From Fibrisoma montanum (GTDB lineage Bacteria > Bacteroidota > Bacteroidia > Cytophagales > Spirosomataceae): 64,000 nucleotides of DNA. Shown one piece after another: positions 1-10,142 of this stretch. The notes under the pieces are model-generated. The model did not search any database. It worked only from the letters and a program-made list of their open reading frames with translations, and had not been told where the DNA came from. Each line of letters begins with the position of its first letter. Position 1 is the first letter of the stretch. A program made the position numbers and the translations under genes. The stretch spans positions 186,001 through 250,000 of the forward strand of contig NZ_QXED01000003.1 in the NCBI RefSeq assembly GCF_003583365.1. Reading direction: 5' to 3'.

Positions 1-1
1 T

Positions 2-997
2 CTGCGCTGCGTGGCTACGGTGGACGTAGACGGAAAAGAATACCGGAATCTGACCACGGCGGCTTTTGAGCCGGAGAAAATACAGCCCACCGTTGCCAAC
101 CCGGCCGATTTCAAGGCGTTCTGGGACAAGGCCAAAGAGGATCTGGCCAAACTGCCCATCGACGCCCGGATGACGCTGTTGCCCGAGCGGTGCACGGAAA
201 ATACCAACGTCTACCACCTGAACCTTCAGAATATTGATAACTCGCGGTTCTACGGAATTTTATGCGTGCCCAAAAAAGAAGGCAAATACCCGGCCATTCT
301 GCGGGTGCCGGGCGCGGGCGTTCGGCCTTACGGGGGCATGATCGCCGAGGCCGACAAAGGGTTTATTACGCTCGAAGTGGGTATTCACGGCGTACCGGTC
401 AACATTGACCCGGGCGTCTATCTCGACCTGAGCCGGGGGCCGCTGCGGAACTACCAGCAGGCTAACCTCGACGACCGCGACCGGTACTACTACAAGCGGG
501 TGTACCTTGGCTGCGTCCGGGCGGTAGATTACCTGGCCAGCATGCCGCAGTTCGATGGGCAGAACCTCGCCGTAACGGGCGGAAGCCAGGGGGGCGCCCT
601 GTCTATCATCACGGCCGCGCTCGATCCGCGGATCAAATGGCTGGGGGCCTATTACCCGGCCCTCTGCGACGTAACGGGCTACCTGAACAACCGCGCCGGG
701 GGCTGGCCGCATCTGTTCGCCGGGACTAACCTGGAGCTGAACAACAAACCGGATAAAATTAAAACAACGGGCTACTACGATGTTGTTAACTTCGCCCGGC
801 TGGTGAACGTACCGGGCTACTACTCGTGGGGCTTCAACGACGAAACCTGCCCCCCGACGTCCATGTACGCGGCCTATAACGTCATACCGGGTAAGAAAAC
901 CCTTGAGCTCTTCCGGGACACCGGCCACTGGACGTATCCCGAGCAAACCGAAAAGCTGATGACCTGGCTGACGGCCCAGTTGAAAGGCGGTCGGTAG
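2..997 (+). CDS. Acetylxylan esterase / cephalosporin-C deacetylase family (CE7), 5' end outside window
   Basis: Alpha/beta hydrolase of the AXE1 (CE7) type, which removes acetyl groups from xylo-oligosaccharides and similar esters. The frame is open to the window edge, so the true start (and any signal peptide) lies upstream; the GTG at 11 is only the first in-frame start inside the window. Counted from that GTG, the nucleophile serine is about residue 192 in GGSQGG, the acid is in FNDETCPP near 279, and the base histidine is in DTGHW near 308. These three motifs together are diagnostic of CE7. The family usually has about 320 residues in the catalytic part, so most of the domain is present. 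The context (GH43 and GH106 elsewhere in the window) fits hemicellulose or pectin side-chain degradation. The exact substrate is not visible. Confidence 0.85.
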   Translation: MRCVATVDVDGKEYRNLTTAAFEPEKIQPTVANPADFKAFWDKAKEDLAKLPIDARMTLLPERCTENTNVYHLNLQNIDNSRFYGILCVPKKEGKYPAILRVPGAGVRPYGGMIAEADKGFITLEVGIHGVPVNIDPGVYLDLSRGPLRNYQQANLDDRDRYYYKRVYLGCVRAVDYLASMPQFDGQNLAVTGGSQGGALSIITAALDPRIKWLGAYYPALCDVTGYLNNRAGGWPHLFAGTNLELNNKPDKIKTTGYYDVVNFARLVNVPGYYSWGFNDETCPPTSMYAAYNVIPGKKTLELFRDTGHWTYPEQTEKLMTWLTAQLKGGR

Positions 998-1031
998 AAC
1001 AAGCCGCCCGTTCCGAAGTTACCACTATTGT

Positions 1032-1964
1032 ATGCTGATCTTTGTTTATACCCGCCTGAACGATACGACCCGCGCTGCTATCCGGCAGCAGGTGTCGGCC
1101 TTCGCCGACGTACAGTTCCGCTCCGAACTGCCCGAGCATGAGCTGGAGTCCACCTTTGAACGGGCCGACGTAGTGATGGGGAATGTCCCCCCGGCCTGGG
1201 TTGCCCGTGCGCCCCAAACCCTGCAGTTCTGGCAGCTCGACTCGGCCGGATTCGATGGGTACCAGAACCTCCGGCTGTCCGTGCCGGTAGCCAACATGGG
1301 CGATTTTTTCGCCTGGCCCTGCGCCGAAACCATCGTCGCCGGCATCATCGGTCTCTACCGGCATATCCACGAACTGGCCGTGCTGCAGCACCAGCGGAAC
1401 TGGGTAGGGGTACCTATCCGGTACAAGCTGGGGCTGCTGCGCCGGAAACGGGTCGTCATTCTCGGAACGGGCGCCATTGGGCAGGCCGTGCGAACCATGC
1501 TGACCGGCTTTGAGTGCGAGGTGAACATGCTCGCCCGCACAGACCCCCGGGCGGAACTGCATTCGGTTGACGAACTGAAAGCGATCTTACCCCAGACCGA
1601 CCTGGTCATCAATACCTTGCCCGGTACGGCCAAAGGGTTTTTCTCGGCCGACCTGATTCGGGCCATGCCCGCCGACGGCGTCTACGCCAACATTGGCCGG
1701 GGCAGCACCACCGACGAGCCCGCGTTGATCGAGGCCCTGCAACAGGGTCGGCTGGGCGGGGCCGTGCTGGACGTAACGGCCACGGAGCCCCTGCCGGCCG
1801 ATAGTCCGCTCTGGGCGATGCCGAACGTGATCCTGACGCAGCATACCGGGGGCGGACAGCAAACGGAAGACGAAGGTAAGGCCGCTCAGTTCCTGCGCAA
1901 CCTGCACCGATTCCGGAATGGAGAACCGCTGGAGAATCCGATTGATCTGTCGAAAGGGTATTAA
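1032..1964 (+). CDS. D-2-hydroxyacid dehydrogenase (phosphoglycerate dehydrogenase-like)
   Basis: A 310-residue NAD(P)-dependent oxidoreductase of the D-isomer specific 2-hydroxyacid dehydrogenase family, which interconverts 2-oxoacids and D-2-hydroxyacids. The dinucleotide-binding glycine motif GTGAIG lies at 145-150. The catalytic triad of the family can be placed at Arg223 (IGRGS), Glu252 (TEP) and His271 (TQHTGG). The catalytic domain is split around the NAD domain as usual. It starts with ATG 34 bp after the esterase stop, on the same strand, so co-transcription is possible. Substrate specificity (glyoxylate, hydroxypyruvate or other) cannot be read from the sequence. Confidence 0.88.
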   Translation: MLIFVYTRLNDTTRAAIRQQVSAFADVQFRSELPEHELESTFERADVVMGNVPPAWVARAPQTLQFWQLDSAGFDGYQNLRLSVPVANMGDFFAWPCAETIVAGIIGLYRHIHELAVLQHQRNWVGVPIRYKLGLLRRKRVVILGTGAIGQAVRTMLTGFECEVNMLARTDPRAELHSVDELKAILPQTDLVINTLPGTAKGFFSADLIRAMPADGVYANIGRGSTTDEPALIEALQQGRLGGAVLDVTATEPLPADSPLWAMPNVILTQHTGGGQQTEDEGKAAQFLRNLHRFRNGEPLENPIDLSKGY

Positions 1965-2157
1965 GCACGAAGGGCAGAAGCAATAGCGGTACGTATAGGA
2001 GATGGGTGTGCTATACTTGTATTAGGGTATGTTTGGGGAAAAACAGCCCGTAGTGCACGATTATCGCTATTTTTTTGTATCTTTAAGGAGTCATAGGGTT
2101 TGACGGCCCGTGGCTAATCCCGCCTTTTTGTCAACTGTAATAGTTCCGTAATAGTAC

Positions 2158-4872
2158 ATGATGAACGAAGAACAGCAGGAACCGATTGAAGACGGCCTGT
2201 CGTCATCCGACGATGCCGGCACTGATCAACCCGTTATAACTGATACCACAAACGAAGTCCTCCATGACCAGACCGTCGTGTCGGGTCTGTACGAAAATTA
2301 CTTTCTCGATTACGCATCGTACGTTATTCTCGAACGGGCCGTTCCGGCCGTCGAAGATGGGCTGAAGCCGGTGCAGCGCCGGATTCTGCACGCCATGAAA
2401 GAGATGGACGATGGCCGCTTTAATAAGGTGGCCAACGTGATCGGGCAGACGATGCAGTACCACCCCCACGGCGACGCGTCCATCGGCGAGGCTCTGGTAA
2501 ACATCGGCCAGAAAGAACTTCTTTTTGATACCCAGGGGAGTTGGGGCGATGTCCGTACCGGCGACGGAGCCGCGGCACCGCGTTATATTGAAGTACGGCT
2601 GTCGAAGTTTGCACACGACACGCTGTTCAACGACAAAACCACCGAGTGGCAGTTGTCGTACGATGGCCGGAAGCGCGAGCCGGTAACCCTGCCGGTCAAG
2701 TTTCCGCTCCTGCTGGCGCAGGGCGTAGAAGGCATCGCCGTTGGCTTATCGACTAAAATTCTCCCGCATAATTTCAACGAGCTCATCGAGGCTTCCGTTC
2801 AGATCCTGAAGGATAAGCCTGTGCAGTTGTTTCCCGACTTCCAGACGGGTGGCCTGGTGGACGTAACGAACTACAACGACGGCCACCGGGGCGGTAAAAT
2901 CCGGGTCCGGGCGCGCATCGAAGAGGTCGATAAGAAAACCCTGGCCATTCGCGACGTACCGTTTGGGGTGACCACCTCGCAGCTGATCGATTCGATTGTC
3001 AAGGCGGCTGAACTGGGCAAGATCCGGATCAAGTCGCCGGCCAAGAACGTAGCCGCCGTGGTCGACAATACGGCCAGGGACGTTGAGATTCTGGTACACC
3101 TGCAGCCGGGCGTTTCGCCGGACGTGTCCATTGACGCGCTCTACGCCTTCACCGACTGCGAAGTGTCGATTTCGCCCAACGCCTGCGTAATCATCGGCGA
3201 TAAGCCCCATTTCGTCAGCGTTACGGATATTCTTCGCGTCAACACGCACCAAACGGTACAGTTGTTGCAACGCGAACTGGAAATCCGGCGTAGTGAACTC
3301 ATGGAGCGGCTGCTGTACAGCTCGCTCGAAAAGATTTTCATCGAGAACCGGATTTACCGCAAGATTGAGGAGTGCGAAACGTTCGACGCCGTACTGCAGA
3401 CAATCGATAAGGCGCTGAAGCCGTTCAAGAAGCTGTTTTACCGCGACATCACCGAAGATGACCTGATCCGGCTGACCGAGATCAAGATCAAGCGGATTTC
3501 GAAGTACGACGGCTTCAAGGCGGAGGAGCTGATGCGGAAACTGGAGCAGGAACTGGCCGAAACTGAAGACAACCTGGCGAACATTACCCGTTATGCGATC
3601 GGCTATTTTCGCGACCTGCAGAAGAAATACGGCAAGGGCCGCGAGCGAAAAACCGAGATTCGGGCGTTCAACACCATCGCTGCGAGCGTGGTGGCCGCTG
3701 CCAACCAGAAACTGTACGTCGACCGGGAAGGTGGTTTCATCGGCTATGGGCTGAAAAAAGACGAATACGTCAGCGATTGTTCCGATATCGATGATATCAT
3801 TGTCTTCCGGCGTGATGGCAAGTGCATGGTGACGAAAATTCAGGAGAAAGTTTTCGTTGGTAAGGATATTCTGTACGTATCGGTCTTTAAGAAGAATGAC
3901 GAGCGGAAGATTTATAACCTGGTGTACCTGGATGGCAAGTCGGGGATCTCGATGATCAAACGGTTTCCGGTGACGGGGGTGACCCGCGACCGGGAATACG
4001 ATCTCACGATGGGAAACCCAAAGTCGAAGGTATTGTACTTCAGCGCGAACGATAACGGCGAAGCGGAAGTGATTACCGTCAATCTGACGGCACAGAGTTC
4101 GGCGAAAGTAAAGCAGTTTGACTTTGATTTTGCGACGGTCGGCATCAAAAACCGGTCGGCGCAGGGCAATATCCTGACGAAGTACCCCGTGCGGAAGATT
4201 ACGCAGAAATCGGCCGGTACGTCGACCCTCGGCGGAGTGGATATCTGGTACGACGATCACCTGGGTCGCCTGAACCGCGACGAGCGGGGCCGTTTGCTGG
4301 GTAATTTTGATGCCCGGGACAGTATTCTGGTGGTATATACCAACGGGGAGTACGAACTGACGAATTTCGACCTGACCAACCGCTACGAACCGGGCGATAT
4401 TACCATCCTGACGAAGTTCGATCCGGAAACGGTGCTGTCGGCGATCTACTACGAAGCCAACCAGAAGTCGTGGTACGTTAAGCGGTTCAAGATCGAGACG
4501 ACCTCGCTGGACAAGAAGTTCAGCTTCATCGGCGACACCAAAGGGTCGCGGCTGCTGGCGGTAACGGCCGACCGGTATCCACGCATCGAGATTGTGCACC
4601 AGGTGAAGGAGCGCGGACCGGTTGAGAAGATGGTGCTGGAGCCCGAAGGCTTCATTGAGGTCCGGGGGTGGAAAGCGCTGGGTAACAAGCTGCCGTTTGC
4701 TAAACTTAAAGATGTTAAGCTGCTGGCTCCCAAACCGGTACCTGCAGTACCGACGGATATAAAATCCGGCCATGCCAACGGTACACCGCTCGAAACGGTC
4801 TTACCGGAGGAAGTAACCGATACTGACGAACCGATGGAAAAGGAGTCAATTCAGTTAGGCTTATTTTCGTAA
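2158..4872 (+). CDS. parC: DNA topoisomerase IV subunit A (ParC-like)
   Basis: A 904-residue type IIA topoisomerase A subunit: the breakage-reunion domain is about 40-500 and the beta-pinwheel C-terminal domain about 510-850. The active-site tyrosine is Tyr143 in APRYIE. The quinolone-determining region reads HPHGDASIGE, so residue 107 is Ala where E. coli ParC has Ser80. The form with GSWGD and TGDGAAAPRY is the ParC type of Bacteroidota, clearly different from the GyrA at 46.2 kb in this window. The enzyme decatenates sister chromosomes together with ParE, but no parE is next to it here. Start ATG ATG at 2158; the upstream 190 bp carry a weak -7-like TATCTTTA at 2078-2085. The C-terminal tail after about residue 850 is low-complexity and acidic. 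Confidence 0.9.
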   Translation: MMNEEQQEPIEDGLSSSDDAGTDQPVITDTTNEVLHDQTVVSGLYENYFLDYASYVILERAVPAVEDGLKPVQRRILHAMKEMDDGRFNKVANVIGQTMQYHPHGDASIGEALVNIGQKELLFDTQGSWGDVRTGDGAAAPRYIEVRLSKFAHDTLFNDKTTEWQLSYDGRKREPVTLPVKFPLLLAQGVEGIAVGLSTKILPHNFNELIEASVQILKDKPVQLFPDFQTGGLVDVTNYNDGHRGGKIRVRARIEEVDKKTLAIRDVPFGVTTSQLIDSIVKAAELGKIRIKSPAKNVAAVVDNTARDVEILVHLQPGVSPDVSIDALYAFTDCEVSISPNACVIIGDKPHFVSVTDILRVNTHQTVQLLQRELEIRRSELMERLLYSSLEKIFIENRIYRKIEECETFDAVLQTIDKALKPFKKLFYRDITEDDLIRLTEIKIKRISKYDGFKAEELMRKLEQELAETEDNLANITRYAIGYFRDLQKKYGKGRERKTEIRAFNTIAASVVAAANQKLYVDREGGFIGYGLKKDEYVSDCSDIDDIIVFRRDGKCMVTKIQEKVFVGKDILYVSVFKKNDERKIYNLVYLDGKSGISMIKRFPVTGVTRDREYDLTMGNPKSKVLYFSANDNGEAEVITVNLTAQSSAKVKQFDFDFATVGIKNRSAQGNILTKYPVRKITQKSAGTSTLGGVDIWYDDHLGRLNRDERGRLLGNFDARDSILVVYTNGEYELTNFDLTNRYEPGDITILTKFDPETVLSAIYYEANQKSWYVKRFKIETTSLDKKFSFIGDTKGSRLLAVTADRYPRIEIVHQVKERGPVEKMVLEPEGFIEVRGWKALGNKLPFAKLKDVKLLAPKPVPAVPTDIKSGHANGTPLETVLPEEVTDTDEPMEKESIQLGLFS

Positions 4873-4886
4873 CTTTCGTACCATTA

Positions 4887-5606
4887 ATGAACCCGACGTT
4901 GTATACCACCGACTACAGCGGAGATAAACACCACGAGATGACGTGGGTGCGTGCGGTGAAACGACTGGTCAAGGGCGGCATCGTCCTTGGCTTTGTTGGT
5001 GTCACAACCGTACTGATCTGCAATTGGTGGGTGGTCTACAGCACCCGGGATCAAATCTACTTCAATATTGATCGGTTGCCGTCCAACGACGTAGGGCTGG
5101 TTCTGGGTACCAGCAAGTTTGTCAGGAGTGGTAAGGAAAATCTGTTTTTTCGCTACCGGATGGAGGCTACCGCCCGCCTGTTTAAGGAAGGCAAAGTGAA
5201 ATACCTGATCCTGAGCGGCAATAATGATTCTGAGTATTACAACGAGCCCGTGGATATGAAACGGGCGCTGCTGAAGCTGGGCGTTCCCGAAACCGTTATG
5301 CTGCTCGACTACGCCGGCTACCGTACGTTCGATTCGGTGGTTCGCTGTCGGGAGGTATTCAACCAGCAAAAGATCACCATCATCTCCCAGAATTTTCATA
5401 ACGCCCGGGCGCTCTATATCGGCAACCACGAAGGAATTGAAGCCGTAGCGTTTGCCGCCCAGGATGTCCCCGATGGTTATTCGCTCAGGACGTTGATCCG
5501 CGAGTACCTGGCCCGGCCATACGCTATCCTCGACGTACACATCGTTCGCCCGCAACCGGAAAAAGGGAACTGGGAGCGGAAGAAACCGTCGCCGGCGCAG
5601 CCCTGA
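4887..5606 (+). CDS. SanA/YdcF-like membrane protein (DUF218)
   Basis: A 239-residue protein with one N-terminal membrane segment at about 31-48, followed by a DUF218 domain that begins VGLVLGTSK and contains the typical HN, SGNN and nearby acidic residues. The family includes E. coli SanA, a protein linked to envelope barrier function and vancomycin tolerance at high temperature; the biochemical role is unresolved. It starts 15 bp after the parC stop, so it is probably co-transcribed with parC. It most likely sits in the inner membrane with its domain in the periplasm. The C-terminal tail is short and basic. Confidence 0.8.
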   Translation: MNPTLYTTDYSGDKHHEMTWVRAVKRLVKGGIVLGFVGVTTVLICNWWVVYSTRDQIYFNIDRLPSNDVGLVLGTSKFVRSGKENLFFRYRMEATARLFKEGKVKYLILSGNNDSEYYNEPVDMKRALLKLGVPETVMLLDYAGYRTFDSVVRCREVFNQQKITIISQNFHNARALYIGNHEGIEAVAFAAQDVPDGYSLRTLIREYLARPYAILDVHIVRPQPEKGNWERKKPSPAQP

Positions 5607-5815
5607 TTTTTCTGCCGGGCAATTCGGTCTGCGGTGGATATGGTTGATTTTCTTAGCTCATAGTAATAAAAAGAAGTAAATAAGCGCTCAACACAAGAAA
5701 ATTGTGATGAAAAGATATATTTTTAAATTTTTTTAAGAACGATCTGTTAACTTTTGGGCGTCCTACATACCCTGATCACCAGGATCGGTTGCCGACGAAC
5801 ATAAGCCCTACATGC

Positions 5816-7021
5816 ATGCAGGATAATGCCCTCTTTTCAGTAATTGACGCCAAGAAATACCGCCTGAAACGCCAGGTTTTAAACGAGTTGTATCAAGCTG
5901 GCCCTCAGTCGATTGCTCAGCTGGCGAAGTTGGTTCACAGTAGCGTGCCGTCCATGACCGCATTGATTGACGAACTGATTCTGGGGGGCTGGGTGCGGGG
6001 CATCGGTACCGGCGCTGCGCAGTTTGGCCGGAAACCGTCTTTGTTTGCCCTCAATCCGGAGCAATACGTCATCGTGGTTGTCGACAGTACCGTTCACGAC
6101 ACGAAATTATTCGTATTTAATCTTCTGAATAAGGTTCGGTACCGCGTCGATCTGCCCCTGCAGCTGACGAATTCCGCTCGTTTTGTTGAACAACTGGAAG
6201 CACCGCTGCAGACGCTTGCCGACCAGATCAGGGCCGATCGGCTGGTGGTGGTTGGGGTAGGGGCGGCCCTGCCCGGTCTTGTCAATCCGGTTCAGGGCGT
6301 TAATCATACGTATCCGGAAATCAGTCAGCCGGAGGGATCGTTGAACCAACTGCTGGAAACCCTCTTTAACGCGCCGGTTTTTTTTATCAACGACACCAAG
6401 GCGATTATGCTGGGCGAACACCGGTTCGGCCTGGCGCAGGGACGAAAACACGTCATATCGATGCTGATTGACTGGGGCGTGGGAATGGGCGTAATCATTA
6501 ACGGCTACATCCTGCAGGGAACCGCCGGCTTTGCGGGCGAACTGGGCCACATCCAGGTAGACCCGGACGGTGAACGCTGTTACTGCGGAAAAATAGGGTG
6601 TCTCGACACCCAGGTATCGGCCCCGGCGCTGATCCGGCGGGCGCAGGCCGGTTTACAAAATGGGCGGGTATCGCGGCTTGCCGGGTCCGAGGCCTTAACC
6701 ATTGAAACCATTATCGGGGAGGCCAACGCCGGCGACGCCTTTGCGATTGAGCTGCTTGACGAAGCCGGCCGGCAACTGGGGCGGGGACTGGCCATTGCCG
6801 TGCACTTGTTCAATCCCGAGCTGATCATTGTCAATGGGGTGCTGGCCCAGGCCGAACGGGCCATCATCCGACCCATTGAAGAAGCCATCGACACGTACTG
6901 TCTGCCCAACTACCGGGATAACCTGACCGTTGCACTGTCGCAACTGGGCGAAATGGCCAAGCCCTGCGGAGCGCAGGCGTTTGTGATGCAGCAACTGCTG
7001 GAGAATGAATTAATTCCCTGA
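5816..7021 (+). CDS. ROK family transcriptional regulator / sugar kinase-like
   Basis: About 401 residues. An N-terminal winged helix-turn-helix of roughly 60 residues (LNELYQAGPQSIAQLAKL onward) is followed by a ROK domain. The ROK signature is clear: GHIQVDP, then CYCGKIGCLD with the zinc-binding cysteines. NDTKAIMLGEHRFG and a GVGAALPG segment correspond to the sugar and phosphate sites. Proteins of this layout (NagC/XylR type) repress sugar operons and bind a sugar ligand; some keep kinase activity. I chose ATG 5816 over the upstream TTG at 5789 because no homologous sequence is expected before the helix-turn-helix. The TonB receptor and GH43 gene downstream are plausible targets, but this is inference. 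Confidence 0.85.
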   Translation: MQDNALFSVIDAKKYRLKRQVLNELYQAGPQSIAQLAKLVHSSVPSMTALIDELILGGWVRGIGTGAAQFGRKPSLFALNPEQYVIVVVDSTVHDTKLFVFNLLNKVRYRVDLPLQLTNSARFVEQLEAPLQTLADQIRADRLVVVGVGAALPGLVNPVQGVNHTYPEISQPEGSLNQLLETLFNAPVFFINDTKAIMLGEHRFGLAQGRKHVISMLIDWGVGMGVIINGYILQGTAGFAGELGHIQVDPDGERCYCGKIGCLDTQVSAPALIRRAQAGLQNGRVSRLAGSEALTIETIIGEANAGDAFAIELLDEAGRQLGRGLAIAVHLFNPELIIVNGVLAQAERAIIRPIEEAIDTYCLPNYRDNLTVALSQLGEMAKPCGAQAFVMQQLLENELIP

Positions 7022-7413
7022 TACGCGGGTACCGGGCTGACGACCCACCTCTTAGGTAGGGTAACCTTCTGACCTGTCGTCGAGATTCGGCCGGCTGACA
7101 AGCCAAACATACCGGTAGGACTACCGGTTAGGCATGATCTGACGGGCCATACCAGATACGTATCAACGTTACCAGATGTAAGCCGTTAGCCATTTTTCCT
7201 GATGGCCTTTCCCGGGGCCGCCGAGGGTATCCCCGCATCTGGAACGGCTCAATCGTTACCCGGCAGTCGGATACGTAGCAGCACAGTCATCCTGCTGGTT
7301 AGTCGGGCTGGGGTAAACTGGTAGTGAACCCAAAAATAAACTGGCGGGCTACCGCCTGTTCGTAGTAGTTTTGCCCCCCTGAAATTACCGGGTCCTCCAG
7401 TGGATTCACGTTT
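7022..7413. other. Intergenic region before the TonB-dependent receptor
   Basis: 392 bp without a convincing coding frame. The only element I can support is a possible -7 box TAGTTTTG at 7366-7373, 40 bp before the receptor start. No riboswitch signature such as a cobalamin box was recognised. Confidence 0.5.
7366..7373 (+). promoter_or_regulatory. Possible Bacteroidota -7 promoter box (TonB receptor)
   Basis: TAGTTTTG matches the Bacteroidota housekeeping consensus TAnnTTTG exactly, 41 bp before the ATG at 7414. No clear TTTG -33 box lies at the expected distance, so support is partial. Confidence 0.35.
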
Positions 7414-9729
7414 ATGCGGTTTCTGTCAACGCTCTTACTCATTTTCCTCAACGCATCATTCACGTTTGCTCACCTCGGCGGCATTACCGGAACCGTACGT
7501 AACGACGCCACCGGGCAACCCCTGCCGGGTGTAACCGTACACCTGACCGGACTGGGCCGGGCAACCGTAACCAACGAACTGGGTCAGTATCGGTTTGTGA
7601 ACCTGCCACCTGCACCGTACCGCGTCGAGCTTTCGTTCGTGGGCTACCAGACGCAAACCATTGTTGTGGAGGTGAAGGACGACGAGGTGACTACGGTACA
7701 GACCCGGCTCACCACCGCATCCATCGCCCTCAACGAAGTGACCGTATCGGCGCTGAAGGCCCACGACCAGCAACTCATCAGCAGTCTCGACATTCGGCTG
7801 CGGCCCATCACCAACTCGCAGGAAATCTTGCGGCTCGTGCCGGGGTTGTTCATCGGGCAGCACGCGGGGGGCGGCAAAGCTGAGCAGCTTTTTCTGCGGG
7901 GCTTCGACCTCGACCACGGCACCGACATCCGGCTTACGGTCGATGATATGCCGGTCAATATGGTGTCGCACGCGCACGGGCAGGGGTATGCCGACCTGCA
8001 CTTTGTTATTCCCGAACTAGTGGAAGGGGTTGATTTCGCGAAAGGACCGTACCGAACCGACAAAGGAAACTTCACCACGGCGGGCTGGGCCAACTTCCGC
8101 ACCCGCACCGCCCTCGACCGCTCCTTTGCTAAACTCGAAGTGGGCCAGTACAACACCATCCGGGCCGTGACAGGCCTGAACCTGCTGGGAGCGAATGGCA
8201 TATTTAGCAGGAACAAAAATGACGTAGCCCGGACCGGCGACCAGTCGGCTTACGTAGCGTCGGAGTATTCGTTCAGCGATTCGTACTTCGATGCTCCGCA
8301 GCACTTTAAGCGGGTCAACGTGTTAGGAAAATACCACGGCCACCTGTCGCCCGGTACCCACCTGACCCTGACGGCATCGACCTTCTGGAGCAAGTGGAAC
8401 CACTCGGGCCAGATTCCCGACCGGGCCGTTGCCGACGGGCTGATTGGCTTTTTCGGGGCCATCGACCCGACCGAAGGCGGAGAGGCCAGCCGGACCAACC
8501 TGAACGCGCAGCTCGTGACGGTGACGCCCCGCGGGCATACCCTCAGGAACCAGTTGTTCTATAGCAACTATAACTTCGAGCTGTATTCCAACTTTACATT
8601 TTTCCTCCGCGATTCCATCAACGGCGACCAGATTCGGCAGCGCGAACGGCGGAACCTGTTTGGCTACAACGGGAGCTATGCCATCCAGTCGCAGGTGGGC
8701 CGCAGCCAGTGGACAACTACGTTCGGGGCGCAGTATCGGCAGGACCTAACCGGTGCCGGCGCAACGCCCACCGAGTTGTCGTATACCCGCAACCGCACTG
8801 AAACCCTGGAACGGGTGCAGTACGGTACCATCAACGAACTCAACGCGGCCCTCTACGCTGATGAGGTGGTGCAGCTATCCGACCGCTTTACGCTCAACGC
8901 GGGCCTCCGGTACGACTTTTTCCGCAGCCGGTACACCGATTTACGCCAAAGTCCGGCTACAGGCCGCTCAACCACGCAGGGGATACTGTCGCCCAAGCTG
9001 AACCTGTACTACACAGCCAATCCGCGGCTGCAGGTGTATCTGAACACCGGCCGGGGCTTTCACTCGAACGATACGCGGGTGGTTGTGGCGCAGAATGGCC
9101 CGCTCCAGCGTACCGGCGAGATGCTGCCGCCAGCTTATGGGTCTGATTTGGGCGTAATTGTCAAGCCGTTTCCGAAACTGCTCATCAACGCGGCTGCCTG
9201 GTATTTGTGGCTGGCGCAGGAGTTTGTCTACGTCGGGGATGAGGGCTTGGTGGAACCCAGTGGTCGCTCGCGCCGGATGGGTATTGACGTATCGGCACGG
9301 TACCAGCTTACCCGCCACCTGTACGCCGACCTCGACCTCAACACCGCCCGGCCCCGGGCTATCGGAGCGGAAGCCGGCCAGGCGTATCTGCCCCTGGCGC
9401 CGGTGTTTACATCCGTGGGCGGGTTGTCACTGCAAAACGCGGGTCCGTGGAGTGGGTCGCTACGGTACCGCTACATCGCCGACCGACCCGCCAACGAAGA
9501 CAACAGCATCGTAGCGAAGGGGTATTTTGTGAATGACCTGCTGGTCAACTACAGCAGGCGCAAGTACATGCTGAGCCTGTCGGTGCAAAACCTGTTCGAT
9601 ACGCGCTGGAAGGAAACCCAGTTTGCCACCGAAAGCCGTTTGCAGGGCGAAGCGGCCCCAGTCGAGGAGATTCACTTTACACCCGGAACGCCGTTTTTCG
9701 CCCGCCTGAGCTGTACGTTCTTCTGGTAG
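7414..9729 (+). CDS. TonB-dependent outer-membrane receptor with carboxypeptidase-regulatory-like domain
   Basis: A 771-residue outer-membrane receptor. Signal peptide about 1-19; a carboxypeptidase regulatory-like beta-sandwich at about 21-105 (GITGTVRNDATGQPLPGVTV); plug domain about 125-235 (LFLRGFDLDHGTDIRL); then a 22-strand barrel ending in the aromatic TFFW. It takes up a ligand using energy passed from the inner membrane by TonB-ExbBD. The short length and lack of a SusD partner set it apart from SusC-type receptors; the His-rich start after the signal peptide and motifs such as SHAHGQGYADLHF resemble receptors for metals or small chelates as much as for sugars. It stands alone on its strand between a ROK regulator and a GH43 enzyme, so a sugar-related ligand is also possible. 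Confidence 0.88.
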   Translation: MRFLSTLLLIFLNASFTFAHLGGITGTVRNDATGQPLPGVTVHLTGLGRATVTNELGQYRFVNLPPAPYRVELSFVGYQTQTIVVEVKDDEVTTVQTRLTTASIALNEVTVSALKAHDQQLISSLDIRLRPITNSQEILRLVPGLFIGQHAGGGKAEQLFLRGFDLDHGTDIRLTVDDMPVNMVSHAHGQGYADLHFVIPELVEGVDFAKGPYRTDKGNFTTAGWANFRTRTALDRSFAKLEVGQYNTIRAVTGLNLLGANGIFSRNKNDVARTGDQSAYVASEYSFSDSYFDAPQHFKRVNVLGKYHGHLSPGTHLTLTASTFWSKWNHSGQIPDRAVADGLIGFFGAIDPTEGGEASRTNLNAQLVTVTPRGHTLRNQLFYSNYNFELYSNFTFFLRDSINGDQIRQRERRNLFGYNGSYAIQSQVGRSQWTTTFGAQYRQDLTGAGATPTELSYTRNRTETLERVQYGTINELNAALYADEVVQLSDRFTLNAGLRYDFFRSRYTDLRQSPATGRSTTQGILSPKLNLYYTANPRLQVYLNTGRGFHSNDTRVVVAQNGPLQRTGEMLPPAYGSDLGVIVKPFPKLLINAAAWYLWLAQEFVYVGDEGLVEPSGRSRRMGIDVSARYQLTRHLYADLDLNTARPRAIGAEAGQAYLPLAPVFTSVGGLSLQNAGPWSGSLRYRYIADRPANEDNSIVAKGYFVNDLLVNYSRRKYMLSLSVQNLFDTRWKETQFATESRLQGEAAPVEEIHFTPGTPFFARLSCTFFW

Positions 9730-10142
9730 TTTCCGGGTCAATGTCTGAAAAGGGGAAGATCATAGCTTAAAAACGCTAGTATCGACTCAATGATCCAACA
9801 GGCTATCCACCTAAGGTTGACCGACCGACTGGATAAGCTGAAGCCAGTCGACGTCTATACGATCAGGAGAAGAAAAGGCCGTAGCGCTTTTACCCCAGCC
9901 GGGTGGTTGCTGCTTTTTCAAAAGCAATGGCCTGATTGGTTTTACGACGGTAGAAATCGCGGCATCAGCTGGTCCGGCCAAATCCTCTATGGTAAACCAA
10001 ACTAGTGGACTGGGGCGCACCGGAATCAATACGAATACTTGCACATTTTGGTGGAACGGTCATGGTAGGTACCTATCTTCGGCTTTTGGGCAAGCATCTG
10101 TCAAATCAAGTATCAGCTACTCAATCATCAAGCCATCATCGG
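9730..10142. other. Intergenic region between receptor and GH43 gene
   Basis: 413 bp with no recognisable gene. A 71-codon frame at 9790-10005 has no family features and was not accepted. The reading frame of the GH43 gene is open up to 10005, but its signal peptide starts only at 10143. Confidence 0.5.

Noticed and set aside
2746-4773. 675-codon minus-strand frame opposite parC
   Set aside because: It lies fully inside parC, has no family features and is a shadow of GC-rich coding bias.
7022-7413. Cobalamin or other riboswitch before the TonB receptor
   Set aside because: The conserved B12-box and stem pattern was not found.
9790-10005. 71-codon frame between receptor and GH43 gene
   Set aside because: No family features or start context.
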